The notes below the pieces were generated by a model. The model had not been told where the DNA came from and searched no databases. It saw only the letters and a list, made by a program, of their open reading frames with translations. Shown in pieces: positions 52,562-60,675 of a stretch of 64,000 bases of DNA. The position numbers and the translations under genes are program-made. The stretch is taken from positions 1 through 64,000 of the forward strand of contig CM049987.1 in NCBI GenBank assembly GCA_016630955.3. Reading direction: 5' to 3'. How positions within the stretch are numbered: position 1 is the stretch's first letter; each line of letters opens with the position of its first letter. The DNA is from Didymella arachidicola (lineage: Eukaryota > Ascomycota > Dothideomycetes > Pleosporales > Didymellaceae).

Positions 52562-53542
52562 CTACGCGGCATCAGCGCTTACATACCCACACTTCCTATA
52601 CCATCTTCTGCAATCAATACTATAGCAACTATTAAGTATAGCAAGCTCTATAAAGAAGCGGAAGTCAAGCCACTCATCCTGCTGTTGATAGTGTCGCTTC
52701 ATCCAACTCTTTAGTACTTTAAAGGTCTTCTCAATCGGGTTGTAGTCAGGTGAGTATGGCGGGAGGTACTCTAGCTGTATGCCGAAGTCTCTACAGAGCT
52801 GTACTATGGCCGGCAATCGATGGATAGAAGCGTTGTCCATAAGCAATACGTGATAACCAGCAACAAGGCGTGGCAGTAAGTCCTCCCGTAGGAACTCCTC
52901 CATTATTTCACCAGTAATTGCGCCTTGAAAGATGCGGTGCGTGAGGTAGCCGTCCACTGTCATAGCTGGCAATAAGCTCCATCGCTCTGATCGTTTCATA
53001 GAGTAACTAAACGATACTGAGCGGCCAACAGGACCCCAGCCATACTTGCGATCGCCAGTACGCTCATTGCAAGCGCTCTCATCTACCGCAACAATCTGCT
53101 CTGCTGTATAGTTCTGCTGGCACCGTGCCTGGAACACTCTCCGGAGGGCGTCTGATTGTTCTGCTGCTCTCTTTGACGCGACCTTCCGGCTGAATTTCAT
53201 CCGTTTCAGCTCCCTCCAAACTAGACTGGTGCTCGCCTCAATGCTCCACTCCTCTAGCAGCCAGTCTTGTATCTCCTCCAAATACGCGTGCGGACGGCCA
53301 GCCAAGTATTCACGGAGCTGAGTCCTGTGTCGTTCTCGTAGTATAGTAGGTCGCTCTAACTTCCTACAAGCAGGCGCGTATGGCTGACCCCAGTACACCA
53401 TATTCTGCCGCTTCTGTCGTATACAGGATCGCCATACGCCAGTCTCGGTATATATTTGGCTATCGTTGACGCCGGCGGCGATTCGATCAAGTACGGCTTC
53501 TAATACAGGTGGCTCGAGTCTGTTACGGCTGGGGCGGAGCAT
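52562..53542 (-). CDS. Tc1/mariner DD34E transposase of element X
   Basis: 326 residues from ATG at 53542. N-terminal HTH (about 10-50) with the GRPHAYLEEIQDWLLEEWS second helical unit (82-100). Catalytic D154 (VAVDESACNERTGD), D236 (LLMDNASIHR) and E271 (PPYSPDYNPIEKTF); 34 residues separate D236 and E271, the DD34E spacing of the Tc1/IS630 group. It would bind the element's inverted repeats, cut both ends and integrate at TA, which agrees with the TA duplication seen. Length is typical for the family. Intact, unlike the Y copy. Confidence 0.93.
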   Translation of the reverse strand: MLRPSRNRLEPPVLEAVLDRIAAGVNDSQIYTETGVWRSCIRQKRQNMVYWGQPYAPACRKLERPTILRERHRTQLREYLAGRPHAYLEEIQDWLLEEWSIEASTSLVWRELKRMKFSRKVASKRAAEQSDALRRVFQARCQQNYTAEQIVAVDESACNERTGDRKYGWGPVGRSVSFSYSMKRSERWSLLPAMTVDGYLTHRIFQGAITGEIMEEFLREDLLPRLVAGYHVLLMDNASIHRLPAIVQLCRDFGIQLEYLPPYSPDYNPIEKTFKVLKSWMKRHYQQQDEWLDFRFFIELAILNSCYSIDCRRWYRKCGYVSADAA

Positions 53543-53664
53543 TATAGTACGGCTACAACACCAAAAATTAATCGCAATAGCTGAATTACAGGTAAATATA
53601 AAGCTTCAAGATACGCTGTACTGCGTAGATAACTGCTATTCTCTATTATTGACGTTTTCCCATA

Positions 53665-55498
53665 ACGCCAACCACCACCGGATGGCGCACCCCACCGGAA
53701 TGGCGCACCCTGTAGCAAATTTATCTTTACACCTCAATATTTCAGCACCACAACAAGAAATTTAAACGTACAATAGCTTAAATTAATCCTCTATCTCTAT
53801 TACATCTTGCTGGCAAGTGCGCTTATTATGCCCTATCCTGCCGCATGTTGTACAGCACCGTTTAACTTTACTACTGCTACCTACCTGCGCACCTTCTCCC
53901 TTAGTCTCAGCCTTAGCGTCTTTCTCCTTTAGTATTTCCTCTGCCTCTGCCTGCGAGAGAGTCCCGCCTTCCTGAATCCGCTTCTTTTTACGCCTCTTAC
54001 GCTCAGAAGCAGCCTTGTTTGCCTGTTCAAGCTGGGCTATCCTTGCCTCAAGTAGCGTGTGCGAATAGTCCCTCTTTGCAGACCCCCTTTTAACCTGTAG
54101 GACCATCTCAATAATTGAGTCAGGAGAGGAACTCCTATGTTCTCTTATCCTCTTAATAATAAGAGTTGTTTGGCTATCAATTTCAATCGCGTTGGTTGGT
54201 GTTTTAGGTTGCCAGTTGGTAGGCCCAGGCAGAGGCGGTGTTGGCGTACGAGGCTTAACTTCAAGCCTTGACAGCACCGCCTCTGGGTCAAGTGGGACCA
54301 AGCCAGTTGCTCTAAAGCTTGATAAGATGTTGCTCTTTGAGATTGCCTTGTTGTATACTGGTTGAAACGTTGCTAAGAAGGCCTTTTTGTCCACGTGGGT
54401 AATGTAACTGTCTGCCAAGCTTTTGATCTCCTTCTTGTACGCCTGCTTCAGCGGGGCAAAGCACCCAACGTCAAGTGGCTGCAGGATGTGAGAGGCGTGC
54501 GGAGGCATACAGAGGGCAATAATCTTGCTTTCCTCGCAGAGATTCTGGAATTCGAGCGACTTGTGACTCTCGTGGCCATCGATAATCAGCAGCCGATGGC
54601 TACCTACAGTAGCAGCCTCTGTGTGCTGGATAAAGTGCTTTAGCCAGGCAAGGCCAAGCTCATTAGTAGTCCAGCCATTCTTGCTAACCCCAATCCTCCA
54701 ATCTTTTGGGTTGTTAACGTACCAGGCCTTGTCGTGGTGCTTTGCTTTGAGGATGAAGAAGGGTGGGACAGACCAGCCCATCGCGTTGATACAAGCAATC
54801 AAAGTTATCCACTCACGATCGCCAGGCTGAAGGCTGAGTGGTGCACGACGTCTCTCAGACGCAGTCACTACCTTAACTGACCCTCCAACGCCTATCTGGA
54901 AGCCAGTCTCGTCAAAGTTGTAGGTATCTTGGTCCAGGATGCCGTACTTGGCTTTAACGTTGCGTATAAGGTCGAACCAGGGACTGATAATTGCTGTATC
55001 GCTGCACAGAACTCTCCGGTAATCTCTCAGTCTAGAAACCTGAGACCTAACCTCAGGTTTCCGCTGGATAAACCTGTAGGTCCAGTTTTCTCCAACCTTG
55101 CCCCCATCGCGAGCAGCCAACAGTTGATCAGCCATCTCTCGCACATAAGTAAGCGTAGGAGCAAATCCTCGCGCGTCAAGCTTTCTTATATGTTGAACAA
55201 GCACCTCCTCTTCTTGCTTTGTAAGCCGAGAGCAATTGGGGTAGATAACGCGTTGAGAAGCTGGTTTGGCGCGTTGCCTTCGAAGAGTACTTTCAGGCAC
55301 GTTGTAGACAGCAGCAGCGCGTCGCTGGCTTAGGTTCGCATTAGAATTAATAGCTCTAATAGCAAGCTTAATTCTATCTTCACGAGAAAGTAATTCAAGA
55401 TCAATTTGTTGCGACATCGTTGGTGGTGGTCAAAAGAGGTGTGGTCTTGGCAAGGTGCGCCATTCCGGTGGGGTGCGCCATCCGGTGGTAGTTGGCGT
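53665..55498 (-). mobile_element. Pogo-like transposon F, intact
   Basis: An 1834-bp element with ends ACGCCAACYACCACCGGATG and TA duplications at 53663-53664 and 55499-55500. ATGGCGCAC occurs twice, 18 bp apart, near each end (53682, 53700). It is inserted in X between the transposase start and the right inverted repeat. The transposase has no stop. Confidence 0.95.
53783..55417 (-). CDS. Pogo/Fot1-like transposase F, intact
   Basis: 544 residues from ATG at 55417 (MSQQID). HTH about 25-50 (LSQRRAAAVYNVPESTLRRQ), CENP-B-type second HTH about 65-120, catalytic D169 (YNFDETGF), D280 (IIDGHESH) and D316 (LQPLDVGCF), giving a DD35D set. A coiled-coil/basic segment (RKRRKKKRIQ, about 475) and a C-terminal zinc knuckle CTTCGRIGHNKRTC (about 522-535) follow. 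It is the only fully open pogo-type transposase in the window. With intact inverted repeats and a TA duplication it may be active and could mobilise the closely related, broken element E. Confidence 0.94.
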   Translation of the reverse strand: MSQQIDLELLSREDRIKLAIRAINSNANLSQRRAAAVYNVPESTLRRQRAKPASQRVIYPNCSRLTKQEEEVLVQHIRKLDARGFAPTLTYVREMADQLLAARDGGKVGENWTYRFIQRKPEVRSQVSRLRDYRRVLCSDTAIISPWFDLIRNVKAKYGILDQDTYNFDETGFQIGVGGSVKVVTASERRRAPLSLQPGDREWITLIACINAMGWSVPPFFILKAKHHDKAWYVNNPKDWRIGVSKNGWTTNELGLAWLKHFIQHTEAATVGSHRLLIIDGHESHKSLEFQNLCEESKIIALCMPPHASHILQPLDVGCFAPLKQAYKKEIKSLADSYITHVDKKAFLATFQPVYNKAISKSNILSSFRATGLVPLDPEAVLSRLEVKPRTPTPPLPGPTNWQPKTPTNAIEIDSQTTLIIKRIREHRSSSPDSIIEMVLQVKRGSAKRDYSHTLLEARIAQLEQANKAASERKRRKKKRIQEGGTLSQAEAEEILKEKDAKAETKGEGAQVGSSSKVKRCCTTCGRIGHNKRTCQQDVIEIED

Positions 55499-56210
55499 TA
55501 CTAAAACGTCTGTGCGCGGAAACGCCAAACCATCACCTGGTGGGTTCAACATTTCGAAAATAACCCATAACTGGCAACCTAAAACACCAACCAACGCGAT
55601 TGAAATTGACAGCTAGACAACGCTAATAATCAAGAGGATAAGGGAACATAAGAGTTCCTCTCCTGACTCAATTATTAAGATGGTTCTGCAGGTCAAAAGG
55701 GGGTCTGTAAAGAGGGACCATTCGCACACGCTGCTTGAGGCAAGGATAGCTAAGCTTGAGCAGGTAAATGAGGCTGCTTCTAAGCGTAAGAAGCGCAAAA
55801 AGAAGCGGATTCAGGAAGGCGGGACTCTCTTGCAGGCAGAGGCAGAGGAAATACTAAAGGAGATAGACGCTAAGGCTGAGGCACAAGAAGGTGGTGCGCA
55901 GGTAGGTAGCAGCAGTAAAAATAAACGTCGCTGTAAGACGTGCGGCAAGACCGGGCACAATAAGCGCACCTGCTAGAAAGATGTAGCAGAGATAGAGGAT
56001 TAATCTAAGCCATCGCACGCCTGAATTGCTTGTTGTAGTGTTAAGATATTAAGGTGCAAAGGTGAATGTGCGACAAAGCGCGCCATTTCAGTAGGGTGCG
56101 CCATTCAGCCGTACAAAGCGTTATATAATTTGGCCTATAGGTGATGCGTTGGGGAATTCGATTACCCCGCCACAATCACGTGTGCACAAGGTATTTCGGA
56201 AAGCATTATA

Positions 56211-56841
56211 CAGTAACCGTGCGTTCGATGATCATGGTCGCTCGTTGAGCACCCCAACAACAACAATATACTCAAAAAGATGAGGTTGTAGAGCCACCAC
56301 AAATCGTAATAGAATTGCGCAAAGCTAGGATTATACTATATAAAGGCCTACGAAAGTTTTGGCTTATTCAGATAATGTTTTGGAGGGCGTTATCGGTCGT
56401 TGCCGTCGACTACGCGGTGGAGCAGCTGGTTGGTTGGTTGGTTGGTTGGTATTCATTTTTCGTCTAGTTGATGTGGAATAAGTCCATCATCTCGCCTCCC
56501 GAAGGGCATGTACGACGTGCTAAGCTATGGAATTACAGTGCTGATACACTACCTTAGAAAGCATTTCCTGCCTGCGCGGGTATTGTTACCATTTCAGAAC
56601 TACAGCTCCCCGTCCAGTTGGGGAGGCTAAGCGATGTATGTATATTAGGGTAATTTCCTTGCATTCTGAGGCATATATGTGCCGTAGGAGAGAGAGAAAG
56701 AGACATCGTGTGAGTGGAGGGGGTGAAGGGGTGGAGGGGTGGAGGGGTGGAGGGGTGGAGGGGTGAAGAGTGTTGCATCGATTGTGCTGGACCTAGCAGA
56801 ACTAGGTGCAGGTGTTTGCTGCTGTTGCAGGGCTGCAGGAG
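56211..56841. other. Spacer and probable LINE 3' region with simple repeats
   Basis: No gene. A (GGTT)n run lies at 56428-56450 and four copies of the 8-bp unit tggagggg at 56732-56763. The right part probably includes the 3' untranslated region of the LINE at 56842-62330; its exact end, tail and TSD could not be fixed. Confidence 0.45.
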
Positions 56842-59800
56842 CTAGCGGGGGCAGATCTTGGTGAAGTACTGTGTAAGTTTGACAAAGGCGTCAAAGGCCT
56901 CTGGCTCCTTCACTAGTGCTGCAGTGTACGCTAGGCCATCAGCCTGGCTGGATGGTAGTATTAGTGGTCGCAGCGGCCATCTGCTAAAGCTCCCGCGGGT
57001 CTTGCGGCAGAGCACGAGGTGCTCTGGCGTCTTGTCGCGCCCGCATGAGCAGCTAAGGTTTGCATCCTTGTGATTGTACATTCGGTGATACCAGGCAAAG
57101 TCCCCATGCCTAGATTGGATGGAGAGGAGCCTGGCTAACGTGGCCCTTGGTAGGTCTAGTTCCCTTGGACTGCTGCGTGGTGCATAGTCCAAGTCCCAGC
57201 TCTTGTACCATTTCGAGAGCTTAGTCTTCTTGTCAGACCACCAGGTCTGTTGTGTGTGTCGCAGTGTCTTGCGGGCTATCGTCTTGATGCCTGAGAGTGT
57301 AGGCAGAGCGGCTTTTCCAGTCGGGGGTGAGGGGTGCTGGGCTTCTAGGTTGGCTAATCTGTCTGCTGCCTCGTTCCCCTCAATGTCTAGGTGTCCAGGG
57401 GCCCATTTGATAGAGACGTCGTGTGTCTCCATGGCGCCATGGCACTCCAGGAAAGCCCATTGAGAGGTAGGAGGTGCGTCGCCCCTGAGGCACCAGACCA
57501 CTGAGGTGCTGTCTATGCACAGCCAGATTCGGCGGGTGCGGAGCTCTGGTTGCCTTACGGTATGCTGGAGGCCTCTCCATGCTCCTACTACTTCCGCGTC
57601 GAAGACGTGCGAGGTAGGGTTGAGTGACCCGCGTCCAGTGTGCAGTTGTTTTCCGTTCTGATACACTGCAAAGCCGTAGGTAACCCGCTTTTCTCCTTCC
57701 TTTGTGTACTGTTCAGAGCCATCTGAGAAGATAGTGACTTCTAGTGGTGAGAGCTGGGCCCACCATTCTTTAAAAGCCTTAGCTGCAGTCTTCTTGTCTA
57801 GGCCAAGCGTCGGGTCTGTTCGGCAGCCAGTCGAGTAGTGAGGGGCTGAGAGTGTAGTCCTGGGGGTCTCTGGTAGAAGAGATGCCATCTGTTGGACTTT
57901 CGTCTTGACTCGCTGGGGTTGTCCGGTTTTTACGCCCCTGTTTACGATAGGTACTGCTGTGCGCCTAGTGAGAGGGTGGTCTGCATCTGTAGTGCGCAGG
58001 TGGGTTGCAAATCTGAGTCTGGCTTCCTCGAGTGCCACTGCTGCCGGTAGCAGTCCGGCGTCTCGGAAGAGTGCAGCTATAGGGGTTGTTCTCCACGCTG
58101 GTAGGATGCCTCTTGCCGCTATGGCTAGTGTTTTGTCTATGGCAGCTATGTGCCACCCAATGTAAGCGCTGACCTCTTGTGGCCTGCCTGGTTTAAGTGT
58201 GTGTGGCTTTTTGGTGCGGCCTCTGTACCAGCATTCAGTTCCATACAGGAGTGATGGGTACACACAGGCAACAGTGGCCTTGCGGAGGGAGCTGGCTGGG
58301 GGTCCATAGGTAGTCCTAGCTAGGCTGCGAATGTGATAGGCTACCTTGGCAGCTTTTGCCGTGCGCGTAGCTACATGCCGTCGGAAGGTGAGTCTGCGGT
58401 CAAACCACACGCCTAACCAGCGCAGGGCTGGCTGACTGTGCTCTCCACCCGGGAGGATTGGATAGATCGTGAGCTGTTCATCTACGACGCAGGGAGGCGC
58501 ATAGCTGCTCCGCTGTCTGGTCAGGTGGATCATTTCCTGCTTTTCTGGAGCAAAGGTAACCTTATTAGCCTCACCCCATGCTCTGATCTCCCTTAGGTCT
58601 TCTGCGAGGAGCTCGACGTTGTCGTCCATAGAGTGTGAGGCCTGGTATAGACATATGTCGTCTGCGTACCCAAACCTCCGTTCAGTGTCCATGGATAGTA
58701 GCTCTGCCAGGTACAGTGTGTACAGGACGGGTGAGAGAGGCGACCCCTGGGGTGTGCCGCAGGCAACTGCGTAGCTAGGAGTGGTGACCTGGCCAAGGCG
58801 GACTTGCACCCTCCGGTCAGTTAGGAATGAGTCTACAAAGAGGATCGTCCTTTGTGGCCAGCCCTGTTGGGCCATCCGATGCAACAGGCGGTTCTTCAGG
58901 AGAGCGTCAAACGCGCCTTGCACATCTAGGGTGACCATAGTGACGTGCTTTCCAAGCACCCATGCTGCTTCAGTGTCGTGGGTGAACGCTGCAGTGAGGT
59001 CTGCTGCAGAGCGTTTTGGAAGCGCGCCGCCATGCTGGGGGCTGAGGATCTTGTGTGTCATGGCAGTCCATGCAATACGTCTAGCCACAGTTCGTTCGAG
59101 TCCCTTTCCAATACAAGACAGAAGCGCTATCGGTCTCCAGGAGCGGGGCGATGTCCGGTCTGTTTTCCCCACTTTCGGTATCATGGCTACCTCTGCAAGC
59201 TTCCATTGCGCCGGGAAGTGGTTGAGTTCAAGACACCGCTGGAAGATCCTTCGTACGAGTTCCCCCACCTGAGTCCAGCAGGCGCGGAGTAGTCGCACTG
59301 TAGAGCGGTCAGTACCTGGTGATGTGCTTGACACCCCTATCGTGTTTCGCTCACACTCCTCAAGTGAGATGTGTGTGCTCCACGGGAGGGTGGCTGCAGC
59401 CTCCTGGTCTGGACGCTGTCCGAGGTCATCTTCTGCTGTGTAGCGGTTGAGAACTTCCTGTCTAAGTGCCTCTGCTTTCTCTAGGGGGTCTGATATCGTT
59501 CTGTTGTTCACTTCGAGGGGAGTGTCCTGGTTCTCTGGCGTGAGCTTGTGCCAGGCAATGATCTTGAACAGGTCCTTGTCGTCTCTAGCGTTATCGATGA
59601 CGTGCCTCCAGTACTGCCTCTTGGCCTGTCGGACGGTAGTCTTGAAGGCCTGTCTCTCCTCTGGTAGACTGCCAGAGCAGAGCTGTCTAGCACGTTTGTA
59701 GGCCTGGTAGGCGGTCTTGCACTCCTCGGTCCACCATGGTGCAGCGCGGCCTTCCTTGCGGTTGAGCTTGCCTGCTGCCTGTACAGAGTGCTGTATAGCC

Positions 59801-60675
59801 TCTGTGAGCAGCGTGACGCATTCTTCTAGCTGTGCTGCATCCTGTGTTGCAAGCGGGTCTGCGATGTTTTGGGCACCCATTTCTACCAGCCCAGCGAACT
59901 TAGCTAGGCTCGCCTCTGGAACTCTGTAGTGGTACTGTTCTAGTTGCGGAGTGCCTGGTGTGGAGATGGGGACAGAGGTCACTATCGTCTCATGATCTGA
60001 GCCGCTGTGCATGCTAGCATCGACAGCAGACTGGGCAAACGGGATGTTAGAGAAGGTGAGGTCAAGAACGTGACCAGCGCAGTGTGTTGGCTGCCCTGGC
60101 ACACCAATGTAGTCCATAGACGCGTTGGCAGCCCATCTAGCTAGCTCCACTCCTCCGTTGGCTGCAGTGATGGTAGGCTCAAAGGATTCGTGTCTGGCGT
60201 TAAAGTCGCCCCCGACAAGGCATAGCTGAGGGGGTGTCAGATGTGTGACGTATTGAATGACGTCTGGGGTGTGTGGCTGTCTGTAGCAGTTGAGTATGGC
60301 GACTCCATTTACTACCGCCCATAGCATGTCTGGGTGGTTGAGACTCTCTCTAGCCTGGTACCGTAGGTGGCGGCCTCTGCGGATGTATGTCATCACTCTA
60401 GGGCGGACTGAGCCTGGTGTGTTGGGGCTGTCCCAGGTGCTGATAGGTGCTAGGTGCTTGAAACCAGGGTGAGTGGATGTTCTCGAGTTGGCACATGCGA
60501 AGGGCTCTTGAACACACACAACATCTATGCCCTTCTGGAAGGCCAGCTCTAGTGTTGTGATGTGCCAGGGCGAGCATCTGCCGACGTTGGCCCAGCATAC
60601 ACGGAGTTGTCTGCTTGGTAGACTGTGCTGTTGACGCCTGTTGTGGGCTGGTATGTTGTAGGGGTGTTCTAGCAT
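56842..60675 (-). CDS. LINE ORF2: APE endonuclease, RT, RNase H
   Basis: 1277 residues from ATG at 60675. APE-type endonuclease about 25-235 (E57 in VCVQEP, D157/N159 in GGDFNARH, SDH at 226-228). RT about 480-760 (GTPQGSPLSP 640, YADD 670-673). RNase H has D985 (FSDGS), E1028, D1055 and D1105. A C-terminal Cys/His motif CSCGRDKTPEHLVLC follows. It nicks target DNA, primes reverse transcription there and removes RNA. The ATG overlaps the ORF1 stop (ATGCTAG), suggesting coupled reinitiation. No stops or RIP-like damage. It retains the endonuclease missing from the LINE at 39030-43541. Confidence 0.94.
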   Translation of the reverse strand: MLEHPYNIPAHNRRQQHSLPSRQLRVCWANVGRCSPWHITTLELAFQKGIDVVCVQEPFACANSRTSTHPGFKHLAPISTWDSPNTPGSVRPRVMTYIRRGRHLRYQARESLNHPDMLWAVVNGVAILNCYRQPHTPDVIQYVTHLTPPQLCLVGGDFNARHESFEPTITAANGGVELARWAANASMDYIGVPGQPTHCAGHVLDLTFSNIPFAQSAVDASMHSGSDHETIVTSVPISTPGTPQLEQYHYRVPEASLAKFAGLVEMGAQNIADPLATQDAAQLEECVTLLTEAIQHSVQAAGKLNRKEGRAAPWWTEECKTAYQAYKRARQLCSGSLPEERQAFKTTVRQAKRQYWRHVIDNARDDKDLFKIIAWHKLTPENQDTPLEVNNRTISDPLEKAEALRQEVLNRYTAEDDLGQRPDQEAAATLPWSTHISLEECERNTIGVSSTSPGTDRSTVRLLRACWTQVGELVRRIFQRCLELNHFPAQWKLAEVAMIPKVGKTDRTSPRSWRPIALLSCIGKGLERTVARRIAWTAMTHKILSPQHGGALPKRSAADLTAAFTHDTEAAWVLGKHVTMVTLDVQGAFDALLKNRLLHRMAQQGWPQRTILFVDSFLTDRRVQVRLGQVTTPSYAVACGTPQGSPLSPVLYTLYLAELLSMDTERRFGYADDICLYQASHSMDDNVELLAEDLREIRAWGEANKVTFAPEKQEMIHLTRQRSSYAPPCVVDEQLTIYPILPGGEHSQPALRWLGVWFDRRLTFRRHVATRTAKAAKVAYHIRSLARTTYGPPASSLRKATVACVYPSLLYGTECWYRGRTKKPHTLKPGRPQEVSAYIGWHIAAIDKTLAIAARGILPAWRTTPIAALFRDAGLLPAAVALEEARLRFATHLRTTDADHPLTRRTAVPIVNRGVKTGQPQRVKTKVQQMASLLPETPRTTLSAPHYSTGCRTDPTLGLDKKTAAKAFKEWWAQLSPLEVTIFSDGSEQYTKEGEKRVTYGFAVYQNGKQLHTGRGSLNPTSHVFDAEVVGAWRGLQHTVRQPELRTRRIWLCIDSTSVVWCLRGDAPPTSQWAFLECHGAMETHDVSIKWAPGHLDIEGNEAADRLANLEAQHPSPPTGKAALPTLSGIKTIARKTLRHTQQTWWSDKKTKLSKWYKSWDLDYAPRSSPRELDLPRATLARLLSIQSRHGDFAWYHRMYNHKDANLSCSCGRDKTPEHLVLCRKTRGSFSRWPLRPLILPSSQADGLAYTAALVKEPEAFDAFVKLTQYFTKICPR

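Larger units (their letters stand above)
50316..55567. mobile_element. Tc1/mariner-type two-gene transposon X
   Basis: TIR TTATTTTCGAAATGTTGAAC...CCACCA-S-GTGATG at both ends, starting at 50316 and ending at 55567, flanked by TA (50314-50315, 55568-55569). The split codons of transposase E rejoin exactly across it. Without the nested F it is about 3.42 kb: rightward accessory gene 50507-52231 and leftward transposase 52562-53542, both uninterrupted. Same family as Y. Confidence 0.9.
49115..56003 (+). pseudogene. Pogo-like transposase E, interrupted by element X
   Basis: Two exon-like pieces of one gene: 49115-50313, and 55570-56003 after the inserted element X. Closest to transposase F. HTH (LSQRRAAAVYNVPETTLRRQ), YNFDETGF, IIDGHESH, ILQPLDVRCF (G-to-R beside the catalytic D); then, beyond X, IKRIREH, a coiled coil and zinc knuckle CKTCGKTGHNKRTC. 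Stops at about 49491 and 49834 and two near the end (55612, 55975), at Gln or Trp positions of F. Broken both by point changes and by the X insertion. Confidence 0.88.
49034..56121 (+). mobile_element. Pogo-like transposon E, split by element X
   Basis: Ends ACGCTTTGTACGGCTGAATG with TA duplications at 49032-49033 and 56122-56123. Near the left end ATGGCGCAC is repeated 18 bp apart (49051, 49069), followed by TTGCCAAGACC. Element X is inserted at 50316-55567; without it E is about 1.84 kb, the size of F. It lies within the right half of Y. Confidence 0.92.
43692..56208. mobile_element. Tc1/mariner-type two-gene transposon Y (host of D and E)
   Basis: The TIRs are TGGGTGCTTTTCAGAATACC... at 43692 and, inverted, TAATGCTTTCCGAAATACC... 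ending at 56208; about 26 of the first 30 bases from TGC onward agree. Both are flanked by TA (43690-43691, 56209-56210). Removing D (43730-45876) and E (49034-56121) leaves about 3.28 kb with a rightward accessory gene and a leftward transposase. The ends resemble those of X (TTTYCGAAAT and GTGAT at matching positions). Confidence 0.8.

Noticed and set aside
56217..56260. Possible end of another D-like element (CCGTGCGTTCGATGATC with a weak 17-bp repeat) just outside Y
   Set aside because: Only part of the D/G terminal motif is present and no transposase or opposite terminus follows.
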